64,000 nt of DNA from Alistipes indistinctus YIT 12060 (GTDB lineage Bacteria; Bacteroidota; Bacteroidia; Bacteroidales; Rikenellaceae): positions 1,488,001-1,552,000 of the forward strand of contig NZ_CP102250.1 of assembly GCF_025144995.1 (NCBI RefSeq), read 5' to 3'. The position numbers were made by a program, and so were the translations under genes. Under the pieces are notes generated by a model. The model had not been told where the DNA came from, ran no database searches, and worked only from the letters and a program-made list of their open reading frames with translations. Below, one piece after another: positions 63,501 through 64,000 of this stretch (position 1 is the stretch's first letter; each line of letters opens with the position of its first letter).

Positions 63501-64000
63501 CGCAGAAAATGCTCGGGGAGATCGACTTCCTGAACGTAGCGGCGGACAAATGGACGGGCGACGCCCATTTGGATTCGCTGGTGGAAAAGACGATCAACAA
63601 CTATATCATCAAATACAAAGAGGCTGATGCCGTGCTCAAACGCGACAAGTACAACCTCACCAACGGTGACGAACTGCCCGCCGGCATCATCCAGCTTGCG
63701 AAAGTTTACATCGCGAAAAAGCGTAAACTCCGCGTGGGCGATAAAATGGCCGGCCGCCACGGTAACAAAGGTATCGTGGCCAAGGTGGTGCGCGACGAAG
63801 ATATGCCGTTCCTCGAAGACGGTTCGATCGTCGACATCGTGCTGAACCCGTTGGGTGTGCCTTCGCGTATGAACCTCGGCCAGATTTACGAAACCGTGCT
63901 CGGTTGGGCCGGCCGTGAATTGGGACTGAAGTTCGCCACGCCGATTTTCGACGGGGCATCGCTCGAACAGATCAACGAGTACACCGCACAGGCAGGCGTA
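60593..64000 (+). CDS. rpoB: DNA-directed RNA polymerase subunit beta (truncated by the window end)
   Basis: The first 1136 codons from ATG 60593 ([20 protein letters not shown]) are present; full-length Bacteroidetes RpoB is about 1270. Landmarks: [20 protein letters not shown], the rifampicin-pocket region [20 protein letters not shown] then [49 protein letters not shown], and AVKM-like [15 protein letters not shown] near the window end. It forms the catalytic core with RpoC. No stop or frameshift appears in the visible part. Rifampicin-pocket residues look wild-type. Confidence 0.98.
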   Translation, partial: MSQKTDNKRISFSSVKNRMPYPDLLEVQLKSFQDFFQLDTTAENRKNEGLYKVFMENFPITDTRNNFVLEFIDYYVDPPRYSIDECLERGLTYSVPLKAKLKLYCTDPEHEDFDTVVQDVYFGTIPYMTPRGTFVINGAERVIVSQLHRSPGVFFGQSTHTNGTKLYSARIIPFKGSWIEFATDINNVMYAYIDRKKKLPVTTLLRAIGFESDRQILEIFDLAEEVKVTKANLKKVVGQRLAARVLKTWVEDFVDEDTGEVVSIERNEIIIDRETVLEERHIEDIVESGAKSILIHKEAPGSIDFSIVYNTLQKDPCNSEKEAVVYIYRQLRNSEPPDEATARDVIEKLFFSDKRYDLGDVGRFRINKKLSLDISPEVRVLTREDMIAIIKYLISLINSKTDVDDIDHLSNRRVRTVGEQLANQFSVGFVRMARTIRERMNVRDNEVFTPVDLINAKTLSSVINSFFGTNQLSQFMDQTNPLAEMTHKRRLSALGPGGLSRERAGFEVRDVHYTHYGRLCPIETPEGPNIGLISSLCVYAKISDMGFIETPYRKVEDGVVDLKNSDVVYLSAEEEEGLVIAQANAPLDDKGHFLNADKIKARYEGDFPVVTDKEVNLMDVAPNQIASIAASLIPFLEHDDANRALMGSNMMRQAVPLVMPEAPIVGTGLEDDMIGDSRIQIVAEGNGEVVFSDATQIQVKYERTDEEKLVSFDPEVTTYNLPRYRKTNQNTSITLKPIVRKGEQVTKGQILTEGYSTQKGELALGRNLKVAFMPWKGYNFEDAIVISERMMRDDIFTSVHVDEYIMEVRDTKRGVEELTSDIPNVSEDATKDLDENGIIRIGANIKPGDILIGKITPKGESDPSPEEKLLRAIFGDKAGDVKDASLKAQPSLFGVVVDKKLFSRANRDGKKSKAAEKAQLEKLDMAFNEQAEVLRSRLLEKLAVLLKDKTTAGIRDYFGVEIVAKGTRFTQKMLGEIDFLNVAADKWTGDAHLDSLVEKTINNYIIKYKEADAVLKRDKYNLTNGDELPAGIIQLAKVYIAKKRKLRVGDKMAGRHGNKGIVAKVVRDEDMPFLEDGSIVDIVLNPLGVPSRMNLGQIYETVLGWAGRELGLKFATPIFDGASLEQINEYTAQAGV

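Overview
The window looks like chromosomal core DNA of a fairly GC-rich member of the order Bacteroidales. Rikenellaceae/Alistipes is my best guess; this is inference from gene content and codon use, not from a search. Supporting signs are repeated TAnnTTTG promoter -7 boxes (some with a TTTG/ATTG -33 box), few Shine-Dalgarno sequences, the lipoprotein TamL, DUF4271-hemD-rnpA-yidD synteny, a three-gene frdCAB-type fumarate reductase, and a long SusC/Oar-like TonB-dependent receptor. I see no insertion sequence, prophage, CRISPR array or rRNA operon. The region is mostly housekeeping, with one cell-surface glycan cluster.

Layout. 1-6.1 kb: the end of a phosphotransferase-like gene, a hybrid histidine kinase (minus) and a divergent TonB-dependent receptor (plus). 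6.2-11.9 kb: a surface-glycan cluster with two GT2 glycosyltransferases, a polysaccharide pyruvyl transferase, an FrhB/FdhB-like iron-sulfur protein and a LuxE-like acyl ligase. 12-24.4 kb: trxB, an M23/LysM lipoprotein, a LysE transporter, GtrA, uvrB, mntP, dnaG, a DUF2059 protein, divergent galE and manA, and a membrane protein. 24.5-32 kb: dCMP deaminase, a DUF4435 protein, cysE, an LtaS/MdoB-type sulfatase-fold enzyme, dnaX and cysK. 32.2-35.3 kb: an orphan LuxR-type regulator, metY behind a methionine-rich leader peptide, and a GNAT acetyltransferase. 35.5-39 kb: frdCAB. 39.3-50.9 kb: a PfkB kinase, 5-formyl-THF cyclo-ligase, an S41 protease, a histidine kinase, the DUF4271-hemD-rnpA-yidD cluster, a hydrolase, an acidic small protein, dapF, a nitroreductase and an AlaX-like domain. 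50.9-55.6 kb: tamL and rnr. 55.7 kb to the end: tRNA-Tyr, tuf, tRNA-Trp, secE, nusG, rplK-A-J-L and rpoB (cut by the window edge), the translation/transcription supercluster.

The most notable observation is upstream of metY (O-acetylhomoserine sulfhydrylase). A TAnnTTTG promoter precedes a 25-codon reading frame with ATG at codons 7, 8, 9, 11 and 13. A GC-rich hairpin with a seven-T run follows, before metY. A segment inside the leader frame (minus strand GCCGGAC...TTC) can pair with the left arm of that terminator. This is the full architecture of ribosome-mediated transcription attenuation responding to methionine supply. No SAM riboswitch was recognised there.

Sulfur-assimilation genes are spread over the window (cysE, cysK, metY), so serine could be acetylated, sulfhydrylated to cysteine, and homocysteine formed directly from sulfide. 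Other points of interest are Pro/Ala/Thr-rich linkers inserted in several core enzymes, a possible branched RNA fold after cysK, and tandem hairpins between rplL and rpoB.
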